From NCBI RefSeq assembly GCF_049994355.1, contig NZ_CP188257.1, positions 4,154,001 through 4,218,000 on the forward strand: a stretch of DNA of 64,000 nucleotides. The letters run 5' to 3'. Origin of the DNA: Angustibacter sp049994355 (GTDB lineage Bacteria; Actinomycetota; Actinomycetes; Actinomycetales; Angustibacteraceae). The notes below the pieces were generated by a model. It was not told the DNA's origin, did no database searches, and worked only from the letters and a program-made list of their open reading frames with translations. Of this stretch, positions 48,503-57,132 are shown piece by piece. How positions within the stretch are numbered: the stretch's first letter is position 1; each line of letters begins with the position of its first letter. Made by a program: the position numbers and the translations under genes.

Positions 48503-49023
48503 GGATCATCGGCACGATGCGGGCGCTCGACGAAACCCGTGGGGCGGTGCGCGTCGAGGACGTGTACGAGACCGACATCGACGATTTGTGGCAGGCCTGC
48601 ACCGCGCCGGAACGCCTCGCCCGCTGGCTGGCCGAGGTGTCTGGCGACGCGCGCGAGGGTGGAACGGTCCACGCCGTCTTCACGAGCACGTGGAGCGGTC
48701 CGGCCAGGATCGACGTCTGCGACGCCCCGCACCATCTGCTGCTCACGACAGAGCCGGGCACGGACGACGAGGCCCAGATCGAAGCCTGGCTCACCGCGGA
48801 AGGCCCCCGGACCAAGCTGGTGGTCGAGGAGCGCGGTCTGCCGGTCGGCTCGCTCCCCTTCCACGGAGCCGGGTGGCAGGTCCACCTGGAGGACCTCGCA
48901 CGTTCCCTCGCGAGCGACGGGCCCGCACACGTCGGCGGCTGGTCGGCGCAGACAGCGGCCCCAGCCTGGCACGCGCGCTGGACCGAGCTCACCCCGGAGT
49001 ACCACGAGGCGGCGGTCGGCTGA
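48499..49023 (+). CDS. SRPBCC (AHSA1-like) protein
   Basis: 174 residues with the START/AHSA1 pattern EDVYETDIDDLWQACTAPERLARWL and a C-terminal GWQVHLEDLARSL. It has a hydrophobic ligand pocket fold; the ligand is unknown. Start overlaps the ArsR stop (ATGA), and its stop overlaps the next ATG by one base (TGATG), so the three genes are coupled. Confidence 0.85.
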   Translation: MRIIGTMRALDETRGAVRVEDVYETDIDDLWQACTAPERLARWLAEVSGDAREGGTVHAVFTSTWSGPARIDVCDAPHHLLLTTEPGTDDEAQIEAWLTAEGPRTKLVVEERGLPVGSLPFHGAGWQVHLEDLARSLASDGPAHVGGWSAQTAAPAWHARWTELTPEYHEAAVG

Positions 49024-49430
49024 TGTCCGACAGCATCAAGCTGGATGGAACCACGGTGAACGCGCCCGACGCCCTCGCCCTGGCGAAGTTCTATGCGGAC
49101 ATCACCGGGGGCGTAGCCAGGGGTACCTCACACTGGGCAGCCGTCACCGGCTCAAACGGGTTCATCGCCTTCCAGCAGGTCGAGGACTTCAGACCGCCCC
49201 AGTGGCCCGGCAGGGAGGTACCGATGCAGCTGCATCTTGACTTCCTCGTCGACGACCTGGAGGCGACCCGGACGCGGGTCCTTGCCGCCGGCGCCACGCG
49301 GCTGGACTTTCAGCCCAACTCCGACCACTGCTTCGTGTACGCCGACCCTGCAGGGCACCCGTTCTGCCTGTCGACCTGGGACGGTCAGGAACTTGTCGCG
49401 GGCCAGGAGAGCGGCAGCGACTCACCTTGA
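49023..49430 (+). CDS. VOC-family (glyoxalase-like) protein
   Basis: 135 residues with two beta-alpha-beta modules: ALALAKFYADITGG, then LHLDFLVDDLEATRTRVLAAGA and FVYADPAGHPFCL. It resembles PhnB-like or bleomycin-resistance-like VOC proteins. The metal ligands of glyoxalase I are not fully conserved. Third gene of the ArsR operon. Confidence 0.85.
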   Translation: MSDSIKLDGTTVNAPDALALAKFYADITGGVARGTSHWAAVTGSNGFIAFQQVEDFRPPQWPGREVPMQLHLDFLVDDLEATRTRVLAAGATRLDFQPNSDHCFVYADPAGHPFCLSTWDGQELVAGQESGSDSP

Positions 49431-49514
49431 CCTGGCCACCTCAGCGACGAACCCTTCGCCAAGGGGCCACGCAAGCGCGTTTCGGTTGGGCCGAGATTGC
49501 GGCATGCTCTGCAC

Positions 49515-51095
49515 ATGGTCGACCCAGCCGATTGGTTGCTGACCCGGCGGGAGCGGGCGAACCCGCTGACCCGGCTGGACGACCTCCACGACGGCGACCA
49601 GGCTTGGTCTGAGGGCAACCACGTCCGTCCGCTGATCCACGGAGCGACATACTTCCGAGCCCTGTACGACGCGCTGGAGGCGACCGGGCCGGGCGACCTG
49701 GTGCTCTTCACCGACTGGCAGGGCGATGCGGACGAACAGCTCACGGCCGAGCGCGACAGCCAGGTGGTCGAGGTGCTGTCCCGAGCGCACCAGCGAGGGG
49801 TCGCCGTACACGGGTTGGTGTGGCGCTCACACCTTGACCAGGCCGGGTTCTTCGCCACCGAGAACCGTCACCTCGGCGAGCAACTGCAGAAGCGAGGCGC
49901 CGAGGTGCTGCTCGACATGCGGGTGCGCGCCGGCGGCTCCCACCACCAGAAGTTCGTCGTGGTCCGGCACCGTGACGACCTCACGCGCGACGTGGCCTTC
50001 GTCGGCGGTATCGATCTGGCGCACAACCGACGGGACGACGCCGAGCACCGCGGTGACCCGCAGCCCCAACCGCTGACCAGGGAGTACGGCGCCCGCCCAC
50101 CCTGGCATGACGTCCAGATAGCGATCCAGGGCCCCGCCGTCCACGACGTGGAGACCGTCTTCAGGGAGCGTTGGAGTGATCCCGCGCCGCTGTCGCGATC
50201 ACCGTTGCGCCGCATGGCCGACAAGCTTCGGGGACTGGACAGCTCACCCGACTCGCTTCCCGAGCAGTGGCCCCCTCCGCCACCAGCGGGTGCCCACACT
50301 GTGCAGCTCCTGAGGACCTATCCGGATCTCGGCCCCGGCCGCGACTACCCCTTCGCCAGGGGCGGTGAGCGCAGCATCGCCCGCGGTTACAGCAAGGCCG
50401 TGCGACGGGCGGAGAGCCTCGTCTACGTCGAGGACCAGTACTTCTGGGGTCATGATGTCGCGCGGGTCTTCGAGGACCAGTTGCGGGCGCGTCCCGAGCT
50501 CCACCTGATCGTCGTCATCCCGCTGGTACCCGACATCGACGGACTCAACCGAGTGCCGCAGCTGCTCGGTCGTCAACGCGCTCTCGGCCGACTGATGGAC
50601 CTCGCCCCCGAACGCGTAGCGGCGTACGGCCTGGAGAATCACGCGGGCGTCCCCGTCTACGTTCATGCCAAGGTCTGCATCGTCGACAACATCTGGGCCA
50701 GCACCGGTTCGGACAACTTCAGCCGCCGGTCGTGGACCCACGATTCTGAGCTCACCGCCGTCGTTCTCGACGAGTCGTACGCCCGTGACCTACGGCTCAC
50801 CCTTGCCGCAGAGCACCTCGACCGGCTCGACAAGGTGAACGACCGTGGCCTCGAAGCGACAATGAGTGACTGCATCGATCCCGCCGCGATGTTCGAGGTC
50901 TACGCCTCCTGCGCCGCTCGACTCGACGAATGGCACGCCGCCGGCCGGCGCCAGGATCGGCCCCCGGGCCGACTTCGCCGGCTCCCGCTGCCCCAGCTCA
51001 GCGCGCGTCAGCGGCATTGGGCAGCACTGCCGCTCGACCTCATCCACGACCCCGACGGCAGACCTTCGGCGCTGCGAAGGGCCGACCGCTACTGA
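49515..51095 (+). CDS. Phospholipase D-family protein
   Basis: 526 residues with two HKD modules: HHQKFVVVRHRDDLTRDVAFVGGID (near 140) and VHAKVCIVDNIWASTGSDNFS (near 383). No signal peptide, so it is cytosolic or membrane-associated. It could be a phospholipase D or a transphosphatidylase. The ATG at 49515 is chosen; a TTG six codons earlier is in frame. Convergent with the patatin gene 49 bases away. Confidence 0.85.
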   Translation: MVDPADWLLTRRERANPLTRLDDLHDGDQAWSEGNHVRPLIHGATYFRALYDALEATGPGDLVLFTDWQGDADEQLTAERDSQVVEVLSRAHQRGVAVHGLVWRSHLDQAGFFATENRHLGEQLQKRGAEVLLDMRVRAGGSHHQKFVVVRHRDDLTRDVAFVGGIDLAHNRRDDAEHRGDPQPQPLTREYGARPPWHDVQIAIQGPAVHDVETVFRERWSDPAPLSRSPLRRMADKLRGLDSSPDSLPEQWPPPPPAGAHTVQLLRTYPDLGPGRDYPFARGGERSIARGYSKAVRRAESLVYVEDQYFWGHDVARVFEDQLRARPELHLIVVIPLVPDIDGLNRVPQLLGRQRALGRLMDLAPERVAAYGLENHAGVPVYVHAKVCIVDNIWASTGSDNFSRRSWTHDSELTAVVLDESYARDLRLTLAAEHLDRLDKVNDRGLEATMSDCIDPAAMFEVYASCAARLDEWHAAGRRQDRPPGRLRRLPLPQLSARQRHWAALPLDLIHDPDGRPSALRRADRY

Positions 51096-51144
51096 ATCGT
51101 CGCCGCGCGACGTTCAGGCAGCGGCCGCGAGCTAGGTCTGGCCG

Positions 51145-52092
51145 TCACCGCCAGATTTCGGCCAACAGCGCCGCAAGCGCTCGGCCTTGGTCGTAGCCAC
51201 CTCGCGCGGCCGGCGGACGCGTCGACGGGTCCAACGCGTTGGCGTCGAACACGTCACCCGCGCCGGCATCGGGAAAGACGGTCTCGACCTCGCTCCCTCC
51301 TGCGCGCAGCTCATCGACCTGGCTTGCGAGATCCATGCGCCACTCCAGCGGCATCCGCGACCTGCCGCCGAACGGTGACAGCACCAGCACCCGCCCGTAT
51401 CCAGCCGCGAGGTCGGCGTTCTCGCTGCGTCGATAGCCGCCGTTGATGTATTGGTTCTCGCCGATGCGGTAGGGCGTCATCCCGCTGGTGCTGGCCGCGA
51501 CGGCGTCCACCAGATCGACTCCGCTGTGGCGGTCGAACACGACCGGTTCACCGGTATCCGCATCGACCGCCGCGATCAGCACGGCCTGTTGCGGCCAGTG
51601 CTGGCTGGGAAGACGAGCCGCGACGATGTCGCGCCAGCGCGTCTGGCTGGAGCCGTTGGAAGCGGCCATCTCGAGCGCCGCGGCGCCCATCCGGCGGCGC
51701 ATGTCGGACGCATCCGCAGCAGCACCGATGATCCCGTTCGACCACTCCATGTACGTCGGGCCCGAGACCTTCGGCGGGCGCCCCCTGTCCGATCCCGCGT
51801 GGCCGGCCGGTCGCTGAGGCACCTCGGTGAGGATCGCGGCATACAGCTCGGCCGGCCGTGTCCCGCTGGTGATCTGGGCAGCCACGGTCGATCCCGCCGA
51901 CGTGCCGATGATGAGATCGGCTTCGGTGACATCGACCCCGGCATCGGACAGGCCCGCGATGAGACCGAGCTCCCACGCGTTGCCTGCCGCTCCGCCGCCG
52001 GCGAGAACCAAGGCTCGCTTGTCTGAGTTGCCCGCCGGTCTTGTGGCGTCGACCTGCTGGTCGGGCGTCGGCCAGTTCCCGTGCCGTGTCAT
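51145..52092 (-). CDS. Patatin-like phospholipase
   Basis: 315 residues with the oxyanion loop GGGAAGNAWELG and nucleophile elbow GTSAGS near the N terminus. The second catalytic motif, normally Asp-Gly-Gly/Ala, reads YINGGYRRSENADLA, with Asn in place of Asp. Either the dyad is altered or the protein is inactive. An ATG at 52092 is used; a GTG three codons earlier is possible. Next to a PLD-type gene on the opposite strand, both lipid-directed. Confidence 0.8.
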   Translation of the reverse strand: MTRHGNWPTPDQQVDATRPAGNSDKRALVLAGGGAAGNAWELGLIAGLSDAGVDVTEADLIIGTSAGSTVAAQITSGTRPAELYAAILTEVPQRPAGHAGSDRGRPPKVSGPTYMEWSNGIIGAAADASDMRRRMGAAALEMAASNGSSQTRWRDIVAARLPSQHWPQQAVLIAAVDADTGEPVVFDRHSGVDLVDAVAASTSGMTPYRIGENQYINGGYRRSENADLAAGYGRVLVLSPFGGRSRMPLEWRMDLASQVDELRAGGSEVETVFPDAGAGDVFDANALDPSTRPPAARGGYDQGRALAALLAEIWR

Positions 52093-52141
52093 CCGCGTCA
52101 CCGCGATGCCATCGGAAGAGGTCGTCGAGCTGATGCGGCCG

Positions 52142-53926
52142 TCACCTCGCGCCGTCGCCCGCCTGGCGCAGCTTGTCGAGCCGCGCCCGCAGCAGTGACT
52201 CCCGGTGCCCGTTGCCGTGCAGGTCGAGGTATCGGCTGCCGAAGACCGCGAGCAGCGCGTCGTCCAGCCGCCGGACGGCGCCCGGCGGGTAGCGGTAGCC
52301 CATGCGCGACTCCAGGGCGGCGTCGTCCAGGGTGCCCAGCAGCCCGGCCAGCTCGTCGAGGGAGGTGATCCCCAGTTCGAGCAGCAAGCCCGAGATCCAC
52401 TCGTAGTGGTCGGTTCGTGACCACCCGGCGTCCACGAACTGCGCGGCCAGGAAGGTCGCGAGGTCCTGCGCGTCGATGCGCGGGTCCGCGTCACCGGCGT
52501 CCCGGGAGTCGTCAGTGTCGTCATCCGCAGCCGGGCCGCCCTGCCGCAGCCGGTCGCGGATCGCCGAGAACTCGCCGTCGGCCAGCTCGAGCAGGCCAGC
52601 GGCCAGGGAGAACCGGCGGTCGAGATCGGCGCCATGCTCCTCAGGAACCGTTCCCTTGTAACGGATGTCGTGCTCGAACTCCGCCCACGCGTGCTGCAGG
52701 ACCGTCCGCACCTGCACCTGCGCGCTGCGGCCCTGCAGGAGTCCGGACGCCGACGCCGGCCGGTCGTCGTCCATGGTGACCAGAAGGTGGCGGCTGGCGT
52801 AGCCGAAGCGGCCCTCGCTCGCGGTGACCTGACCCATGTCCCGGTCGTCGAGCACCCGCAGCTGGTCGGCGAGCAGGTCGGCAACCGCCGCGACGTCGCT
52901 GTGCACGTAGGTGATTACCCGGAGCCCGATCTGGTCGGTGATCTCGCTCAGCGGGTCTGCGTAGATGTGTCGGCCGCCGTCCGTGCGCTCGGCCTTGCCC
53001 GCGAAGGACGCCACCGTCTTGGCCCGACCGGTGACCGTGAGGTAGTTGATGCCGGCGTCGTCGAGCAGGCCGGTGACCAGCGCGACGTACTGCTCTGTGG
53101 CCGCACGCAGCTCGGGCTGCCGGGCGGCGTACTCCTGCACCGCGCGCCGGATCGTGTCCTCGACCCCCGGTGGCTGCTCGATCGACGGCTCGAGCCCCGC
53201 CGGCAGTGTCGGCGTGATGATCGCGCCGGTCGCCGCGTCGCCATACACGGTGACCCGATCCGGATGGCGCTCTGCGAACAGCGCGACGTACGCGCACACG
53301 ACGGCGTCGACCTGGTCCTCAGCGCGACGCAGGTCGCTCTTGCGCTGCGCCTGCTCGACCCCGGCCACCAGGTCGGCCCACGCGGGCAGCTGGACCAGCC
53401 GCATCGACGGGTCAGCGGCGGCCAGGCCCTCGAGCAGCCCGACGAGCCGCATGAGCTCCGAACGCAGCTGCGACAGCGCGCGACCGGGCTTGTTCTTGTA
53501 CTTCAAGGTCTGACCCAGCCGGAACAGGGACACCGTCGCGGCGTGCGGGTACACCTCCATCGCGCGCCGTGGCCCGCGCGACGCCGGATCCAGGTCCAGG
53601 CCGAGCAGCTGAGCCAGCCGGCCGCCGCGAGACCCGCTCCGGAACTCCGCTCGTCCAGTGTTGGTGGGGTGCGCGCCGGCGTGAAACCGCGCGAAGTCAC
53701 GGTTGAGCGCTGCCTCAGCCGGACGGTTGCCGGTCGGGTTGGTGACGAGCAGGGGTGCGTCGATCGCGACCACGCACGGGCCCTCGGTGAAGGGCCGCAA
53801 CGCGGCGACGATGCTGTCGTCGTCCGTCGCGGCGCTGACGTGGACCAGCCGACCTTCGGCGTCCAGGACGGCCAGCCCCGTGGAGCGCTTCTCGCCCCAG
53901 GCGAGGTCGATGCCGACATGATGCAC
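52142..53926 (-). CDS. DUF429 domain fused to a RelA/SpoT-like synthetase domain
   Basis: 594 residues. Residues 1 to about 245 are DUF429-like (VGIDLAWGEKRSTGLAVLD, then VVAIDAPLL and AMEVYPHA), a predicted RNase-H-fold nuclease. Residues about 255-450 carry the nucleotidyl-synthetase pattern of RelA/SpoT: the Lys-rich start GRAKTVASFAGK, DQIGLRVITYVHSD, GYASRHLLVTM and VQVRTVLQHAWAEFEHDIRYKG. There is no HD hydrolase or TGS domain. The last 140 residues are unassigned. Start GTG at 53926; a longer frame to 54037 lacks similarity. It may make or respond to alarmones; the coupling with DUF429 is unusual. Confidence 0.72.
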   Translation of the reverse strand: MHHVGIDLAWGEKRSTGLAVLDAEGRLVHVSAATDDDSIVAALRPFTEGPCVVAIDAPLLVTNPTGNRPAEAALNRDFARFHAGAHPTNTGRAEFRSGSRGGRLAQLLGLDLDPASRGPRRAMEVYPHAATVSLFRLGQTLKYKNKPGRALSQLRSELMRLVGLLEGLAAADPSMRLVQLPAWADLVAGVEQAQRKSDLRRAEDQVDAVVCAYVALFAERHPDRVTVYGDAATGAIITPTLPAGLEPSIEQPPGVEDTIRRAVQEYAARQPELRAATEQYVALVTGLLDDAGINYLTVTGRAKTVASFAGKAERTDGGRHIYADPLSEITDQIGLRVITYVHSDVAAVADLLADQLRVLDDRDMGQVTASEGRFGYASRHLLVTMDDDRPASASGLLQGRSAQVQVRTVLQHAWAEFEHDIRYKGTVPEEHGADLDRRFSLAAGLLELADGEFSAIRDRLRQGGPAADDDTDDSRDAGDADPRIDAQDLATFLAAQFVDAGWSRTDHYEWISGLLLELGITSLDELAGLLGTLDDAALESRMGYRYPPGAVRRLDDALLAVFGSRYLDLHGNGHRESLLRARLDKLRQAGDGAR

Positions 53927-54052
53927 GCGGCCACTGTGCCCTACCCGCCGACGATCTTCGCCGGCGGATGCTGATCGAACGGAGTTGCTTGACCCACCCG
54001 CTCCGCGGCGTGAGGGACTCAGCCACGGTGTCGACATTGGACTGATGGCGGA

Positions 54053-54340
54053 TCAGTCGACACCGTCAATCAGCTGGCGCAGCGCCGCGACGTGCTCGCG
54101 AAGGGCCTTCCGGCCGGTACTGGTCAGCCCGATCCACGTCGTGCGTCGCCCCGCCCGGACGCCCTTGCGGGTGCGCACGTAGCCGGCGTCGGCCAGTGCC
54201 GAGACATGTTTGGACAGCACCGAGTCACTGACGTCGAGAACGGCCCGCAGCGTGGCGAACTCCGCCTCCGACACCGCGGACAGCATCGTGACCACCTGCA
54301 GGCGGGCCGGGGCGTGAATCAGTGGGTCGAGCCCGGCCAT
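54053..54340 (-). CDS. Winged-helix transcriptional regulator (HTH_34 type)
   Basis: 95 residues: LIHAPARLQVVTMLSAV, then FATLRAVLDVSDSVLSKHVSALADAGYVRTRKG with wing RRTTWIGLTSTGRKALREH. It is a short MarR/ArsR-like one-domain regulator. The ATG overlaps the stop of the upstream membrane protein (TAATG). It probably binds the paired palindromes at 54896-54940 and represses its own operon. Confidence 0.85.
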   Translation of the reverse strand: MAGLDPLIHAPARLQVVTMLSAVSEAEFATLRAVLDVSDSVLSKHVSALADAGYVRTRKGVRAGRRTTWIGLTSTGRKALREHVAALRQLIDGVD

Positions 54341-54903
54341 TAGCCGACGACCAGCAGCGCAACGACCCCCACGCACGCGAGCACGGCGAGCACGGCGAGC
54401 ACCCGGGGCGAAGCGCCGTCCGCGTGGGCGACCGGGTCATGTCGGTAGGCGTGCCACCACCGCCGGGCGCTGAGCGCGTATCCGACTCCCCCGGCCACGG
54501 CCGCGACCGCGACGAGCCACCAGTGCGACTCGAAGGCGGCCCATGTCGCAGCCCCGAACGCGCCCAGGTAGACCAGCGTCGACATGGCCCCGCTTCCAAG
54601 GACGATCTGGCTGGTCAGACCATCGATCCTGACCCCGTTGATCCGCCGGAACTGGTACAGCGCGAGTGCGGCCACCCCCAGGAAGACGGCCACCCCTGCC
54701 AGCGCCACCGCGAGGCCGGCCGTCGTTTGAGCGGCGATCCCGTAGGCGGCGCTGCCCAGCTGGACCGCGACCGCGGCGCCCAGTGCCGGGTGCAGGCCGG
54801 TGGGCAGTCGCAGGCCCGCAGCCAGTCGCTGGCGCGCCTGGTCCGCGGCATCCAGCACTGAGCTCGGGTCGTCCGGGTCCTGCTGCGCAGCCTTACTTTC
54901 CAT
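54340..54903 (-). CDS. Small membrane protein with co-encoded repressor
   Basis: 187 residues with four predicted helices. Layout: a 30-residue polar start, paired helices, a short basic loop and two further helices. I know no functional name; similar proteins are usually found paired with HTH_34-type regulators. The ATG at 54903 falls only about seven bases downstream of a good -10 box, so the transcript may begin at the start codon. A longer open frame upstream has no ribosome site. Confidence 0.72.
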   Translation of the reverse strand: MESKAAQQDPDDPSSVLDAADQARQRLAAGLRLPTGLHPALGAAVAVQLGSAAYGIAAQTTAGLAVALAGVAVFLGVAALALYQFRRINGVRIDGLTSQIVLGSGAMSTLVYLGAFGAATWAAFESHWWLVAVAAVAGGVGYALSARRWWHAYRHDPVAHADGASPRVLAVLAVLACVGVVALLVVG

Positions 54904-54940
54904 AGTGGCAAGTATGCTTTTCACTTTCCAATTTGGCAAG
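54896..54940 (-). promoter_or_regulatory. Promoter and twin operators of the membrane protein/regulator pair
   Basis: Minus strand: TTGCCA (54934-54939), a 17-base spacer and CATACT (54911-54916). Two palindromes CTTTCCATAGTGGCAAG (54896-54912) and CTTTCCAATTTGGCAAG (54924-54940) overlap the -10 and -35 boxes, 28 bases apart. TGGCAAGTATGC is repeated exactly. Confidence 0.7.
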
Positions 54941-55133
54941 TATGCCCACGGCGCGGCTGTCCGCCACACGATTGACCTGCCTCAGCACCGAGAGCATGCT
55001 GGCCGTGAGTGACGGCCGGGCATCGTGAACCACGACGCCGTATGCGCCTGCTCGTCCCCCGGGTCATGTTGCCCGTCCTCAACTCTTGCCCCGATGCTTC
55101 CTCGCGCCAGGGCACTAGTGGAAGGAGACGCGC

Positions 55134-56030
55134 ATGTCGGTCCCGCTAGGCACAATCGTCAAGGCGAGCCTCGCCTTCTTGGTGCTGAACCCGCTCATCG
55201 TTCTCGGCCCCGCCATCGCGCCCGCACAGGCCCACAGCAAGCCCGCGCACACAGAATCCCAGAACTTGTTCGTCGCCAACCAGACCACCAACACGATCCG
55301 GGAGTACTCCCCGTCTGGCGTGGACCTCGGGGACTTCGCCACGACGGGGTTGAACGGACCGACCGGCCTGGCCTTCGACAAGCACGGCAACCTCTACGCC
55401 ACGAACATCAACGACAACACAGTTCGCGAGTTCTCCGCGACCGGCGTGGACCTGGGTTCCTTCGCGAGCACTGGACTGATGTCGCCGCGCGGACTCGCCT
55501 TCGATCATCATGGCAACCTGTACGTCGCGAACAACACCTGGATCGAGAAGTTCTCCCCGGCCGGCGTCGACCTGGGCGCATTTGCCGCCACCGGATTGAA
55601 CGTCGCGCGCGGCATCGCCTTCGACAAGATGGGCAGCCTGTACGCCGCCAACCTGGGGGACAACACGATCCGAAAGTTCTCCCGCAACGGTGTGGATCTG
55701 GGTACCTTCGCCGCATCAGGTTTCCTGGCACCGGCGCTCATCGCGTTCGACCGGCGCGACAACCTGTACGTGACCAACTTCGGCGGCAACACGATCCGCG
55801 AGTTCTCCAGGACCGGGGTTGACCTCGGCGACTTCGCCGCGACCGGGCTGAACGCACCAGCTGGCCTGGCCTTCGACCAGCGCGGCAACCTCTACGTCTC
55901 CAACCGCGGCGACGGCACCATTCGGAAGTTCTCCTCATGTGGAACGGACCTGGGCTACTTCGCCACCTCCGGAATGGTTACGCCGGTCGGCCTCGCCTTC
56001 GCGCCAGGTGACGAGCACGAGGACAAGTGA
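55134..56030 (+). CDS. Secreted NHL-type beta-propeller protein
   Basis: 298 residues. Signal peptide 1-33 (cleavage after AQA), then six nearly identical repeats of 42 residues (one of 40) from residue 44. Each has the pattern NLYVAN..TIREFS..GVDLG.FA.TGL..P.GLAFD. Six such blades would close a propeller with a likely binding face. No catalytic residues are visible, so a binding or wall-associated role is likely. ATG at 55134 has AAGGAG six bases upstream. The short 5' region contains no recognised gene. Confidence 0.85.
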   Translation: MSVPLGTIVKASLAFLVLNPLIVLGPAIAPAQAHSKPAHTESQNLFVANQTTNTIREYSPSGVDLGDFATTGLNGPTGLAFDKHGNLYATNINDNTVREFSATGVDLGSFASTGLMSPRGLAFDHHGNLYVANNTWIEKFSPAGVDLGAFAATGLNVARGIAFDKMGSLYAANLGDNTIRKFSRNGVDLGTFAASGFLAPALIAFDRRDNLYVTNFGGNTIREFSRTGVDLGDFAATGLNAPAGLAFDQRGNLYVSNRGDGTIRKFSSCGTDLGYFATSGMVTPVGLAFAPGDEHEDK

Positions 56031-56241
56031 GCATCGCGGCTCCCCGGTCATAACCACAGCGCTCGCATGCTGCCCCTCCTCAGAGCTCGAAACCGTCCTG
56101 CAGTGCTCACGCTGGATGGAGACGGATGGTGGTGCTGGCCGCCACACCAGACAACCCCATCTCCGTGCGCGCGACAGGCCCTGTCGTGAGGGGTACCCGC
56201 AGGGACTCCCTGTTCGGCCAGGAACTTCTACGGTGGAGGGC

Positions 56242-57132
56242 GTGAATCCCAAGGACGATCTACGCCAGTTCCTCATCTCGCGTCGGGCCAAGCTGACTCC
56301 CGACCAGACCGGACTGCCCGTCTACGGCGCGAACCGCCGGGTCGTCGGTCTGCGTCGGGAGGAAGTCGCGCTGCTCGCGGGGATCAGTGTCGAGTACTAC
56401 ACCAAGCTCGAGCGCGGCAGCGTCGGTGGGGTCTCCGAGAGCGTCCTGGAGGGGATCACCCGCGCGCTGCAGCTCGACGAGGCCGAGCGGGACCATCTGA
56501 TGCGCCTGGTCCGCGTGGCCTCGTCCCGGCGCACGGAGCGACGGGCCCCGACCCGGCAGCGGGTGCGGCCCACCGTCCAGCGCATCCTGGACGCCATGCC
56601 GATGCCGGCCTACCTGCGCAACGGCCGCTTCGACATCCTCGCCGCCAACGACCTCGGTCGAGCGCTCTATAGCCCGATGTACGAGCAGTCCCACACCCCG
56701 AACTCGGCCCGCTTCGTCTTCCTCGATCCAGCCGCAGCCGAGTTATTCGTCAACTGGGAGAAGACCTCCGACGACTGCGTGGCGTTCCTGCGCGCCGAGG
56801 CCGGACGCGACCCCTACGACAGGCAGCTCTCCGACCTCATCGGTGAGCTGTCCACCCGCAGCGAGCGGTTCCGCCAGCGCTGGGCCGCGCACGACGTGCG
56901 CTACCACCGCACCGGCACCAAGCACCTGCACCACCCGCTGGTCGGCGACCTCACCCTCGACTACGAGGCCTTCGAGCTCCCCGGCGAGGAAGGCCAACGC
57001 CTCAACGTCTACACCGCCGCGCCGGACTCCCCTGCCGCGCAGGCCCTCGACCTGCTCGCCAGCTGGACCCTGCGCGAGCCCGCACGGGCCGCTCCGTCCC
57101 CGATCACCGACCGCGACGAAGGACACCCCTGA
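56242..57132 (+). CDS. XRE-family regulator with MmyB-like ligand domain
   Basis: 296 residues. Helix-turn-helix with LRREEVALLAGISVEYYTKLERG, followed by the MmyB-like domain (PAYLRNGRFDILAANDLGRAL, then LTLDYEAFELPGEEGQRLNVYTA). Such proteins are thought to sense small hydrophobic ligands or redox cofactors. The start may be GTG at 56242 or a GTG three codons earlier; the GGAGGG here is too close to the first to decide. It heads a coupled operon with a carboxymuconolactone decarboxylase-like gene, AKR and SDR, so it probably regulates them. Confidence 0.88.
   Translation: MNPKDDLRQFLISRRAKLTPDQTGLPVYGANRRVVGLRREEVALLAGISVEYYTKLERGSVGGVSESVLEGITRALQLDEAERDHLMRLVRVASSRRTERRAPTRQRVRPTVQRILDAMPMPAYLRNGRFDILAANDLGRALYSPMYEQSHTPNSARFVFLDPAAAELFVNWEKTSDDCVAFLRAEAGRDPYDRQLSDLIGELSTRSERFRQRWAAHDVRYHRTGTKHLHHPLVGDLTLDYEAFELPGEEGQRLNVYTAAPDSPAAQALDLLASWTLREPARAAPSPITDRDEGHP

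Noticed and set aside
52142..54037. Start of the DUF429-RelA gene at 54037
   Set aside because: The added 37 residues are Ser/Arg/Gly-rich without similarity; DUF429 begins at the GTG 53926 (VGIDLAWGEK).
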